Source: Rhododendron vialii (Eukaryota; Streptophyta; Magnoliopsida; Ericales; Ericaceae). From it: a DNA stretch of 64,000 nucleotides. Position numbers and translations under genes: made by a program. The stretch is from positions 28,950,001 to 29,014,000 of the forward strand of contig NC_080568.1 of NCBI RefSeq assembly GCF_030253575.1, in the 5' to 3' direction. This document shows positions 35,478-45,426 of the stretch, one piece after another (the stretch's first letter is position 1; each line of letters opens with the position of its first letter). The notes beneath the pieces were generated by a model. It saw nothing but the letters and a program-made list of their open reading frames with translations, was not told the DNA's origin and did no database searches.

Positions 35478-37340
35478 TTCCCTCTATGTGATTGGAGAAT
35501 GTAGAACGCTCATATGGGACACATGGGGTTGATTTTCATGTTTGGAACCGGCTCTAAGGGAGGATGAGGAAGCGCCCGCTTCGGGCCCGTACCCAAGCTC
35601 AAATAAGAGCCCCATATTTTGGTGGGGCATGTATTGAGCGTAATTATTTTATTAGAGCCCAACAAAGCAAAGGGCCCAATCTTTATTAGTATGTATTGCT
35701 TTTCAATTTTTAGACATAAACGAAAAGACAAACTTGTTCCCCATTCCATACAGGTGGAAGAGCATGCTCATTCTTTTCACATTTTATGTGGGATAGGAGC
35801 AAATTCGGGTTCATGATTTGAAGATACTTGAATAAAGATTAAGAAGATATATAGTGATCTAAATACTGAAATTTCGCTCTGGGCCCCAACAAATTAGAGT
35901 TCGCCATGTTTGTGTTATTGCTCTATCGGTTAGTTTTGGGAATAGATTCCGGGAAGATTCATTGTAATATATACCAACATCCAAAACGCTCAAAATGTTA
36001 AAAAGAAGCTCCCAAACACGGTGTAACAATTCTACTAGAATATTAGCAATAGTGAGATATGTGCCTTGAACAGCCTTACTAGAATTTCGATAGGAGTAAA
36101 AGGGAAAGTCTTAATACTTTCATACTTGCAACCAATCTTATGGAGTAACATATTTAGGTGCATGTCAGTCTCACATAAGTTCATTTTTTCTCATGACTCA
36201 AGTGCTCGGGCCAACTTACGCATGTCTCGACTAATTCTTGAGACCTATCCACAACAAGAAGACAAGGATAATCAACTAAAATTCTTCTCTCTCTATCCAC
36301 GACATCAAGACAAGGATAACAGGTTTTACCAAGGCCATGATAAGAGTCCATGAAAACCATCCATGAAAGAATCACAGATTTCACTTCCATTCATGGATAG
36401 AGTTCATGGGCACTATCAAACCCCTTCTACCAAACAAGTAATATAAGACCACAAGTCAAAATACCAGAACTTCTATGTTGAAATAAACTAGTCAATTTAG
36501 GTGAAGCTTTGTCTTCTTCGGCGGATTTGTTTGTTTGAGAGACTTGTTCACAGTGGGACAAAAGTTCTGGAATTGATTCGAGGGAGGAAGCAAATAGGAT
36601 AGAGACGGGAATAGACTTTCCCAGAGGAAAAAAAAAGAGCACCCTCCTGAATCACAATCCACAGTTCCAGAAATACGCATTAATTAATTAGAGGGGAAAC
36701 CCGAAGAGAGCTTGAGGGCCATTGCAAATGAGAATAGCTAGCAAGGAAAGCGCATAGATGATCCACGAGATGACCCTAAGGCATAGGGGAAAAGTTATGG
36801 TAACAGCGAAGAAGAAAGCCGTAACCCCAAAGAATACTCCAAGATTGTCGAGTACGCGGGCTGCATAGGGTTGCTTCGGGGCTATGTATTTAGCCACGAA
36901 GATAGAGGCAAATGCAAGCACAACCATTAGGCAGAGGGAGTGGAAGTATAGGGGGTGAACGGTGTGTTTTTGGAGTGATTGGGCGGCGATCTCAATTGCG
37001 CCTGTCAAGCAGAAGGCTACGACTAGTGTCGGAAAATCGAGGTTGTTCTGCTGCTGAGCATTTGGTAGCGGTAACGGTGGTTCAATTGGTACTAGTACCA
37101 AGTCAGGGGGCTGGTTTGGGGGCTCAAGCAGCAGAGTATTTGGTAGCGGTAATGGTTGTTGAATTGGTAGTGCCAAGTCAGGAGGCTGGTTTTGGGGCTC
37201 GATGGGGGAATTTGGAGGAGTTGGAGTCGGAGGCGGAGGTTGTCCCTGAAAGAACTGTGCCAAGGTTTTTCTCAATGGGCGCATGGTTTTCATTCCAAAC
37301 ACCGAGAAGGCTAGAAGAATATATTGGCAAAATTTACGAA
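35478..37340. repeat. Segmental duplication block, copy B
   Basis: Collinear with copies A and C from the tgattggagaa string through gtattgagcgtaattatt (35631) to the four-helix gene, but shorter. About 0.5 kb present in A and C is missing after 35870, and the stretch before the gene (36270-36440) is different. Confidence 0.85.
36688..37293 (-). CDS. Four-helix Pro/Gln-rich membrane protein, copy B
   Basis: Intact 201-aa frame from MKTMRPLRKTLAQF (37293) to a stop at 36688, no introns. The N-terminal half is disordered, with two proline modules (NQPPDLALPIQQPLPLPN and NQPPDLVLVPIEPPLPLPN) and a short QQQ. Then come NNLDFP and four hydrophobic segments: VVAFCLTGAIEIAAQSL, LCLMVVLAFASIFVAKYI, FGVTAFFFAVTITFPLCL and VISWIIYALSLLAILIC. 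The linker KQPYAARVLDNLG joins helices 2 and 3. The likely topology is a small four-pass membrane protein with the Pro-rich tail on one side. I do not recognise the family; it is not the PGG domain of ankyrin proteins. The start is chosen because METM/MKTM aligns in all copies, about 75 bp below a TATA box. Confidence 0.7.
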   Translation of the reverse strand: MKTMRPLRKTLAQFFQGQPPPPTPTPPNSPIEPQNQPPDLALPIQQPLPLPNTLLLEPPNQPPDLVLVPIEPPLPLPNAQQQNNLDFPTLVVAFCLTGAIEIAAQSLQKHTVHPLYFHSLCLMVVLAFASIFVAKYIAPKQPYAARVLDNLGVFFGVTAFFFAVTITFPLCLRVISWIIYALSLLAILICNGPQALFGFPL

Positions 37341-37362
37341 GTCTTAATTCTATGGGTGTGGG

Positions 37363-37372
37363 CTATATATAC
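37363..37372 (-). promoter_or_regulatory. TATA box of copy B
   Basis: GTATATATAG on the minus strand, about 75 bp upstream of MKTM; matched in position by copies A and C. Confidence 0.6.
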
Positions 37373-37685
37373 AAGTTCTTCTCTTTTCTTTATCATCTCA
37401 AATGACACTAAGGCGTATTATAAAAAACATTTGGCCCACCGCAACTTTGTTTTATCTGCCACGAACAACTGCTTTTTGATCCGTTCTTTTTTTTATTGTT
37501 TGAACATGAATCTCAGTGTTCAAGTCATCAATACCGTGTTTGGATGAGTTTTTAAAATTTTTTTTGGAATTATAAGTAGAGAGAGAATGAGAGTAATAAT
37601 TGAAAGTAGAAGTAATGAGTGAAGATAAATAGAGAGAGAAATGAGAATAATGAATAAAGATTGAGATAATGAGTGAAAAATAATG

Positions 37686-37873
37686 ATTTTTTTTTTGTCA
37701 CAACGATATATATCAGCGGGAATTAGTGAGGGTGTTAGAGTTAGTACGGAGAAACCAGAAGCTATCCATAGGCCTGGCCCCTAAAGGGCCTGTCCCTGTT
37801 GGACTCGTTGGACTCGAACCCAGAACCCTTCTACAAAAGAGAAATAGTGACTCACCAATTGGACTAAGCAAAC
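37686..37873 (-). mobile_element. tRNA-derived SINE (minus strand)
   Basis: On the minus strand it begins with a tRNA-like head: an A-box-like TTAGTCCAATTGGTGAG and a B-box GGTTCTGGGTTCGAGTCC about 45 bp later. It ends in an A-run (T-run at 37687-37697). The body matches the copy at 13470-13629. Not a functional tRNA, since no acceptor stem pairs. Two 31-bp direct repeats (aaattttcaaaaaggaaacga) follow the head. Confidence 0.7.
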
Positions 37874-37949
37874 AAATTTTCAAAAAGGAAACGACCAAGC
37901 AAACGAATTTTCAAAAAGGAAACGAACAAGGAATCGGAAACTTTTTACT

Positions 37950-39454
37950 AGGAATATTATAAGAGTATTATAGGAGACTAGGGAGTGTTTGTCTAGAGTC
38001 ATTGTTAGTTACTCCCAAAACAAAAAGCATACTCCCTAAAACATAAGAATTATTCAGTAGTGGGCCAACATGTCGCAAAAGAGACTCGGGATTACAAAAA
38101 AAACAAGTGTGCAATTACGACCCATATAACACAAATTATTATCCTTTCTATCAAAACCATCCGCCACGTACAACTGCTTTTTAATCCATTCTCTTTTTTT
38201 TTTTTGAACATGAACCTCAATGTTCATTAATGTTGTATTTGGATGAATTTTTGAGAATTTTTTTGAAATTATAAATAGAGAGAATAATGATTGAAAATAG
38301 AAGCAATAAGTAAAGATAGATAGAGAGAAAAATAAGAATAATAATTAGAGATAAAAATAATGAGTAAAATATAATAATTAAAAATAAAAATAATGAATAT
38401 TTTTTGAGTTGAATAATTTTCTTAAAAAAGAAACGAACAAGGATTCTGAAACCGTTTACGAGTAGACTAGGGAGTGTTTGTCATAGGAGACTAGGGAGTG
38501 TTTTGTCCAGAGTCATAATGATTGCGAGTTTCTCCAAAGCAAAAAGTATACTCCCTAAAACATAAAAAGGAAACCAACAAGGATTCTGAAACCATTTACT
38601 ATGAGTATTATACGAGTACTAGTATTTATCCGTGCCTACGGTATTACGTTATTACGTACTTCGGTAATACCGTAGGCCCGGCATTTTTGTAATATATATA
38701 TATATTTTATTCCAAAGTCAGAAGTCGAGCAGTAGGTAAAAAGAATCGATGACATTTTTGTAATATATTTGTAAGAGTGTGAGTGTTTTCTTAAGAGAGT
38801 TAGAGAGTACACATCAACCTTTGGATCAAATGAATCTCAGTACTTTTTTTAACTTACGTTTGTATGGTCTCCGCACCATTTTATTTTATTAGGTAAATTA
38901 TAGGAGACTATGGAGTCTTTGTCCAGAGTCCTAATGATTGCGAGTTACTCCAAAGCAAAAGGCATACTCCCTAAAACATAAAAAGGAAACCAACAAGGAT
39001 TCTGAAACCGTTTACTAGGAGTATTATAAGAGTATTAGTGCTTATCCGCGTTTTACAGCATTACGCATTGCGTATTTCGGTAGTGCTGTAGGCACGGGCA
39101 TTTCTGTAATATATATTTTTTTCTTTCAACGTCAGAAGCCGAGCAGTAAGTAAAAAGAACTGATGACATTTTTGTAATATATTTCTAAGAGTGTAGGTGT
39201 TTTCTTAAAAAAGTTGAAAACTATACATCAGTCCTTGGATCAAATGAATCTCAACTATTCTTTCAACTTGTATTTGTGTAGTATCCACGCCCTTATATTT
39301 TATTAGATAGATTGTAGGATACTATGGAGTGTTTGCCCAGAGTCATAATGATTGTGAGTTACTCCAAAACATAAAGCATACTTCCTACTAAAACATAAAA
39401 AGGAAACCAACAAGGATTTTGAAACCGTTTCCTAAGAATATTATAGGAGACTAA
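37950..39454. repeat. Tandem array with ~410-bp units
   Basis: Units start at about 38497, 38902 and 39316 with taggagactagggagtgttt-type sequence, then gtccagagtcataatgattg, actccaaagcaaaaag, actccctaaaacataaaaagg and gaaaccgtttac. Partial units lie at 37955-38050 and 38440-38496. Each full unit holds a hairpin around cggtattacg...cgtaataccg / gcattacgca...gtgctgtaggc followed by GCACGGGCATT-like sequence, reminiscent of a Helitron 3' end. The array continues after the Mutator-like element at 49114-49225. Confidence 0.8.
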
Positions 39455-39697
39455 GGTCCCGTTCCAGAAATCTTTTTAAAAAATAAGCAGTTTATTTCAC
39501 ATTTTCAAACTAAAAAGTAATGTAAATAAAAAATTATTATTATTATTATTTTACACCTTATAAAAAATCTTGATGAGATCTATCAAATACTTGAGATTCA
39601 TATTGATTGAAAAATTATTTGCGTAAATACGTGATTTTTGAACTTAAAATTATCTTATTAAAAAATAAGTACTTATTGAGAGTTCTGGAATGGGACC
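39455..39697. mobile_element. Tourist-like MITE (PIF/Harbinger type)
   Basis: Ends GGTCCCGTTCCAGAA and TTCTGGAATGGGACC, flanked by the 3-bp direct repeat TAA (39452-39454 and 39698-39700). It interrupts a unit of the ~410-bp array: gagacta on the left and ggagtgtttg on the right are contiguous in the other units. Confidence 0.8.
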
Positions 39698-39715
39698 TAA
39701 GGAGTGTTTGTCCAG

Positions 39716-39995
39716 CAGTAGTGATACTCTGACCGAAGGATTTTCCCGCACCCTTACCGCAAGTGTGGTCCCCACCTTAAAAAAAAAAGGAAAAAAGAAA
39801 AATGGCCAAACGGGCAAAACCAAAACAAAACGCCTTCCCTCACCCAAAATTCACATCACGTTCTGTTCGAGAAGAGAGAGAGGACAGCCACCATCACCAC
39901 CGCCGCCGCCAACTACCACCAACGCTGAGTCCCATCACCACCTCCAACCACGTCAGCAGCTCCACCTCCGGCACTCTCACCGCCAAAGGTCTCTC
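39716..39995 (+). repeat. Left terminal inverted repeat of the MULE
   Basis: Pairs with 48785-49113. Shared blocks include gatactctgaccgaaggatt, gcaagtgtggtccccacctt, gaggacagcc, catcaccaccgcc and tctcaccgccaaaggt. The right arm contains an extra duplicated stretch (cggcaaaacc-aaaacaaaa twice), so the arms differ in length. Confidence 0.85.
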
Positions 39996-40222
39996 TCTCT
40001 CTCTCCCAAAAATTAGGGTTTCAAAATTGGGGAAATTTTGGATTTTTGTGGTCAATTTGATTGGGTAAATTAGGGTTTCAAGTTGAATATGGACTATGAT
40101 TCTCCATCTGTATCTAGAGCTATCCAACCTGTGACTTGTCTGGCTCAACAGTCTCAGTGTTATTTTAATCCTCGATCTTGATATTTCTTTGTTAGATGAG
40201 ACAAATTATTGACATGTTACAG

Positions 40223-40328
40223 GAGCTTAATTTGGAGGGATTTGTGACACAAGAAATCAGCTTCCAAGATATCAACAAAGCTTTTGAGTTACTTCTCCAG
40301 GGGATGCATCATATGGATGGATAAATAG
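40223..40328 (+). pseudogene. Alcohol dehydrogenase-like last exon fragment inside the MULE
   Basis: After an acceptor (ttgacatgttacag, ending 40222) the frame reads ELNLEGFVTQEISFQDINKA then FELLLQG, and after a small deletion CIIWMDK and stop (40305-40328, shifted frame). This matches the C-terminus of plant zinc-dependent alcohol dehydrogenase-like proteins, where an intron precedes the same exon. The deletion near 40303 removes a few residues and shifts the frame. Upstream, the left TIR could act as promoter and 5' leader. I infer a host exon captured by the MULE (transduplication). Confidence 0.65.
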
Positions 40329-40459
40329 AAGGATTGTTGCTTGTACTAACTTCTATTTCTACTTCTGTTTTTGTGTCAACTATGCCATTGTATTGCAAAC
40401 TAAATTCAAGCATGTCCCTGCAAAAAAATTTTGATCAGAGCACATCCCAGAACATTTGC

Positions 40460-43280
40460 CACTACTAGAATAATGGATAAAGAACACACTAAGAAAGTTA
40501 GAAAGATCACAGTTTTGATGAAAACGTGATAAAGAAATGTGAGGTGAATTTTTAATGTCACTTTGCTAATAAAACCGTGGTAATTAACATTTATTATAAC
40601 AGTTTTAATAGAACCGTGATTATAAGTGCTTAATTTAACCACATTTTCCTGCAAGTGTGATAAAAATGTGTCTATTTAATCACGCTTCGTTACAACCATG
40701 ATAGAAATGTGTCTATATTAACCACACTTTCCTACAAGCGTGATAACATGAGTCTATTTTAACCACGTTTTGTTACTACCGTGATAAAATCTATCTTTCT
40801 TGTTTGATTTAACCACATTTTTTTTAAAACGTGATTAAATGTGTTTACTTATTTTAATCACGTTTATCTAAAAGTGTGATAAAATTTTCTTTTATTTATT
40901 TTAACCATGTTTTATTAACAACCGTGATAAATTATTTAGGTGAGGAGAGGACCTACAAGATTTCCAAAACACTCCTAAAAAAATTAAAAAGTTTGGCGCG
41001 CATTTTGCCGCCAATTCACCCAATCCTATAGGCTATAACCCCGGCCTCGTTTGAGCAACTAAAGGAAAACCCAACTGTTTCAGCGCTTTCTCCTCTCCTT
41101 CTCCATCCCGGTGAGGTCGGCGCCCTCTTTCTCTTCACTGTCGCGTCTTGTCATCTTCGTTAACCTTCGTATCCTGCAGCATGTTTCATCGCTTGCTTCC
41201 TGTTGCAACATCCGCGATCACCACCACCCTTTCGATGAGAAGGGGATCCCTCGCCCACAACCATCTGTTGAGGTGATTTTGATTAGAAGAATCATCCTCT
41301 GGGGTTAGTGTTTCGCCCAGATTCGATTTCTCTTTTCGAACTTTCCCTCCTTGCTCTTGTTCTTGTTTTGTACTTTCAACCTACGGTGAGTGTTTTGGGA
41401 CTTTGTCTCGGTTATCTAATCAATGACGGGCTATTTAGTTTAGTGCTGATTTCCAGGAAAGATATTCGAATGTTGATGGCGCTTCCTCCATTCGCACCGA
41501 AGTCGTGCTTATTTTTCACGGTAAGCATGCTCTTGGTCTTTTGGATTGTGATTATGTGGATATTGACAGATTGTTATGTGTTTTTTACAATCACGGATGA
41601 TTCTGCACATTAGGTGTTCGATAAAAGTACCAAACGAGTTTTGGTATTAATTAGTATAAGAATTGCAATCTATAGGAGTCTTAAGTCCCACACCGGCACT
41701 TGGTAGTTCCAATTTTGTTGTTTCTACTTTCTCTTCCCAGTTTTTATGTGCTATATTTCACAAGTTAAATTAAAGCTTCAATTGTTGTTTCTTGAAAAAA
41801 CAAAAAGGAAGTAAAAATGGCCTCTTATCCATAGAGTGATCGTGAGTGGCAATGGCAATGGCACTGGAATCCCCCCTATTGCATCGACGAAAGGTGCAAT
41901 TAAGTTCTTCGAAATTGGCTTTGTTAACAAACTCAACTTATATTATGTTTGTTATAGAGCTATTCATGTTAATCTCTATTTGCATATTTATAATGCGACA
42001 CATGGCTGACAACTAACCAGATAACCGACCTTATGGCGCTACTTTATTTAAGTGTTATTTAGTAATATTTTAGATTCGTTAATTTATCCTGTGATGTTTT
42101 TCAGCACCCAATATGCTTAGGGTGTCTGTGTAAAAAGCAAGATGGTGAAACTAAAGAAAAACTTACGTGGCTCTGTTTCAGTCTCCCAAAACTCAACTTT
42201 AGTGCGGCTATTTGAATTGAAGTTGAATTATGTTTTTTTTTACGGTGGGAGGATTGTAATATATATTGCTTGTGACCTGCATAATGATATGTTGCAGGTG
42301 GTAGAAGAGATGGGTTGGTCACAACTTTGCAACTACAAGGCTAGAGGTCATTGTATGTATGTATGTATCTTGTTCTATGCTATATGTGACATAATTTATC
42401 CTTTTTTTGGGTAAATTATTGATGTGTTTGTAATTTTCCTGCTTGCAGACGACTGCCAATATTCAGATTTGGTATGGAGACTATGGACTATAGTATGAGT
42501 CTTGAGGAAAACTCATTTGTCGTTGTTGCAAATGGTAGACGAACTTGAGAGGCTAGTTAGCTTATTTGTCATTCGTTTTTGCTTGAACATTGATCTAGCT
42601 AGGCTTTATTTTTTTGGCTCAATACCCGGACCATGTAACATGTTTGATTCTCTTATTTGTGTGTAAAACGCTTTCAGATTAATATATTATAAGTTCACAT
42701 ATTGGCTTTTTCAATTAGTAAATGTATTTGCCATACCATTGCAGTATGATGCACTTGTACAGTTAGCAATGGGGAACAAATTTTAGGTTCAGAGCTGGAA
42801 AGTATCTAATTTAAGAAAATAAACAAGTTCACCACAGTTTCTCAATAAAGCGAGATATTTAAGTCCATTAACAACCACGGGATCTGGAAAAACTGGAATG
42901 TTATAGATAATAAGATCACGGTTTTAGTAGAAACTGTGCTTATTTGATTGAAAATGATCACAGTAAAGAAGATATGATCACGGTTTGAGTAAAAACTATG
43001 ATTCTTTTATATATTAAAACTATCACAGTTTGACTAAAAACTGTGATTAATTCATTTAAAATGATCACGTTTTTTTTTATAATACTGAGATTTTTAATTG
43101 GAAACAATCACGTTTCTTACCTATGAAGCACAATTTTTAATTAGCTTGTATCACTGTTTATAACCATGATTAAAAGTAGGACTTTTAATAACGGCCCGAT
43201 AGACCACGGTTTTGTAACCGTGATAAAAATCAAAAGATTACGGGTAATAAGTGTGATCATTAAGCATTATTGTAGTAGTG
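40460..43280. mobile_element. Non-autonomous CACTA (En/Spm) element, 2.8 kb
   Basis: Ends CACTACTAGAATAATG and CATTATTGTAGTAGTG (15 of 16 inverted), with the 3-bp target duplication TGC (40457-40459 and 43281-43283). Subterminal regions at about 40490-40940 and 42860-43265 consist of many degenerate 12-14-bp units such as accacggtttt / aaaccgtgatta in both orientations, typical of CACTA ends. No TNPA/TNPD-like gene is evident. The 41.0-42.8 kb interior has GC-richer, exon-like stretches (41090-41620) that may be captured host sequence. Confidence 0.88.
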
Positions 43281-43283
43281 TGC

Positions 43284-43962
43284 TAAATTCTATCATGAGA
43301 AGCTAAAATTCTATTTTGTAGGTGCCATGATGATGTTCAGTTGCTAGCATATGGGACTTCAAAATGGGTGAATAACTAACTTGAAAATGGTTCCCTTGGA
43401 ATGAGGATTTCAATCGGGTGAGATTTGGGCATGGCAATCCAGTGCAGTTTTTACGACTCCGACCCATAGAGAGCCCTTGGAGATTCTTAAATTCGAAGTC
43501 TTCCTCAATTAATTTGTACCAGCGGAATTGAGCCCTTTTGTGGAGCTGTAACGGCTTCTTTTTTGGTTGAAATGCATTGGTTTTGTATTGTGTGGCCTCT
43601 TTATGTTTCATATTCTGGGTTAGGACTGGTATAAGGAGTCTTGAGTCTATTGTAGCCTCCCTTTGTGGGAGTGAGTTGGTTTCTTTTGTTGCTTTGTTTC
43701 ATGTTTGCTGGGGTATGCCCCTTTGCTTACTGTAATTGGTTGTGGAATTGGAATAATGAAATGTTAGTGGCTACAATTGTAAGACTCATGTTGATTACTT
43801 TAATAATGAAACATGTTTGCATTTTTCTGAGAAATTGAATCTGTCAGTTGAGATATTGGAATGGCATAGTTTGTATTTTTGCTATTGTTTGATGAATGGA
43901 ATGGAATAGAATGCAAAGTTGCTTGTGGACTAGATTTCACAAGTAATTCGTATTTGTGTCGT
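43284..43962. other. MULE interior between nested insertions
   Basis: No gene recognised. The T-rich and G-rich sequence resembles a 3' UTR. It was contiguous with 40456 before the CACTA insertion. Confidence 0.35.
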
Positions 43963-43970
43963 GTGCTAAT

Positions 43971-44799
43971 CAGTGTTATGGATCCCGTACCGTCCCGTCC
44001 CGGATTTGTGAAATTCCGGTAAGTTGACCGTCTGATACCGTTCCGGTGCCAATACCGGCGATTACTGGTCTGTACCGGAAAATTCGGCAAATCTCGGCCG
44101 AGATGTCGTTACCGAAAATTTCGGCCGGTATTTTGCAAAGTTGGGCCGTTTGTAATTTCATCAGATTCCGGCGAGTTCCGGCCTTAACTGGCGAGTCCCG
44201 GCGTTACATGCCAAAGAGAAAATAGGAGAAATAAAAGAAAAACAGAAAGAAGGGGAAGAAGACACGAAGTTATGGAGAACAGAGGGAAGACGAAAAGTAT
44301 TTCTGGAATCGATTTCTGTTCAGATCTAGTCTTTTAGAGACATTCCGATGAACTTCTCTGTCTTCTTCATGCCTCTTCACCCTTTAGTCGGTTCCTGCCA
44401 AAGTTTTTGGTTTTGTGGTGCAGTGACGGAGTGGGTAAAGTAATACTTACAGCTGTATAGCAGGAGCAGGAGGTAGCTGTATAGCAGGAGCAGGAGGTGT
44501 GCAGCTGCACATCAACGTAAAATTCAATGCTAGAGTGTTTTTCTTTTCTTTTCTTTTTTTGGATTTGTAAGGAAAATAATGAATTTAAGTTAATTACGTA
44601 GATTTTGTTGTCTTAATACATGTATTTTATGATGAATTGCATGGTATGAAAAAAAAATTTGAATTATAATTATGTATAATTATGATATATATTATAGTTG
44701 CGGTAAATCCGAAACGGTACCCGGTACCTGACCGGTACCGGTACGTACCATACCAGTAAGAAAATCGGTACCCTGTCCGAAACGATATTCAGAACTTTG
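43971..44799. mobile_element. hAT-like non-autonomous element
   Basis: Begins CAGTGTTATGGATCC and ends GATATTCAGAACTTTG; only the outer bases are inverted matches. Flanked by the 8-bp direct repeat GTGCTAAT (43963-43970 and 44800-44807). The interior has many ccggtacc / gtaccgg-like strings near both ends (43983-44110 and 44706-44775), an unusual GC-rich subterminal repeat. It also has a 24-bp tandem duplication (agctgtatagcaggagcagg, 44452-44497). Confidence 0.65.
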
Positions 44800-45426
44800 G
44801 TGCTAATGAATTTTTGGCAAGAAATAACTATTTATTTTTCATGTCCCAAGCAAGTTATCCATTTGGCTGGCAGATAGCTCTTCTCTTCCATAAAAATTGA
44901 TTTGTCATGTTATGCATTAGGCATGTTCCAGACTTCATTCATTCTTTTATTTTCATCGGTGCAATAACGGATTAAGGTTAGATCGGAATACAAAGAACCA
45001 AATACCCATCTGTGCATGATTGATGAAGAGCTTGATATACCCATTGGCCAACAACACCAGAAAGTTTGAAATGAATAGCAGGCTAGTAACCATTTTGGCA
45101 AAAAATAGCTATTCAAACCAATATACACCATAATTTCAACAAAAGAAGGCCATTACAAACCATATACTTGATCAAGAAAAAACCTTTATAGCATATCCAC
45201 AAAAAACACTTCATCATCCCTGTCTCCAATAACAAAAAGGTGCCAGGTTGGCTTTCCACTCATTTCTTCAACTTCCTGCACGAAAAAAAACAACAAAACC
45301 AAACAAAATTTAAATGGCTTCACTCCTTTCTTCAACTTATGAGATGGTAAGCATGGACAAACAATTGCACTCAAGAATGAAAAAGAAACTAAAAAAAGGA
45401 GATGAGCAACATAATCTCAGGATCAT

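Noticed and set aside
37790-37873. tRNA gene on the minus strand
   Set aside because: A-box and B-box are present, but the acceptor and anticodon stems do not pair and the segment continues into a tail with an A-run, so it is a SINE head.
40490-40940. Independent satellite or tandem repeat
   Set aside because: The degenerate accacgtttt / aaacgtgat units also occur near 43 kb and lie just inside matched CACTA ends, so they are subterminal repeats.
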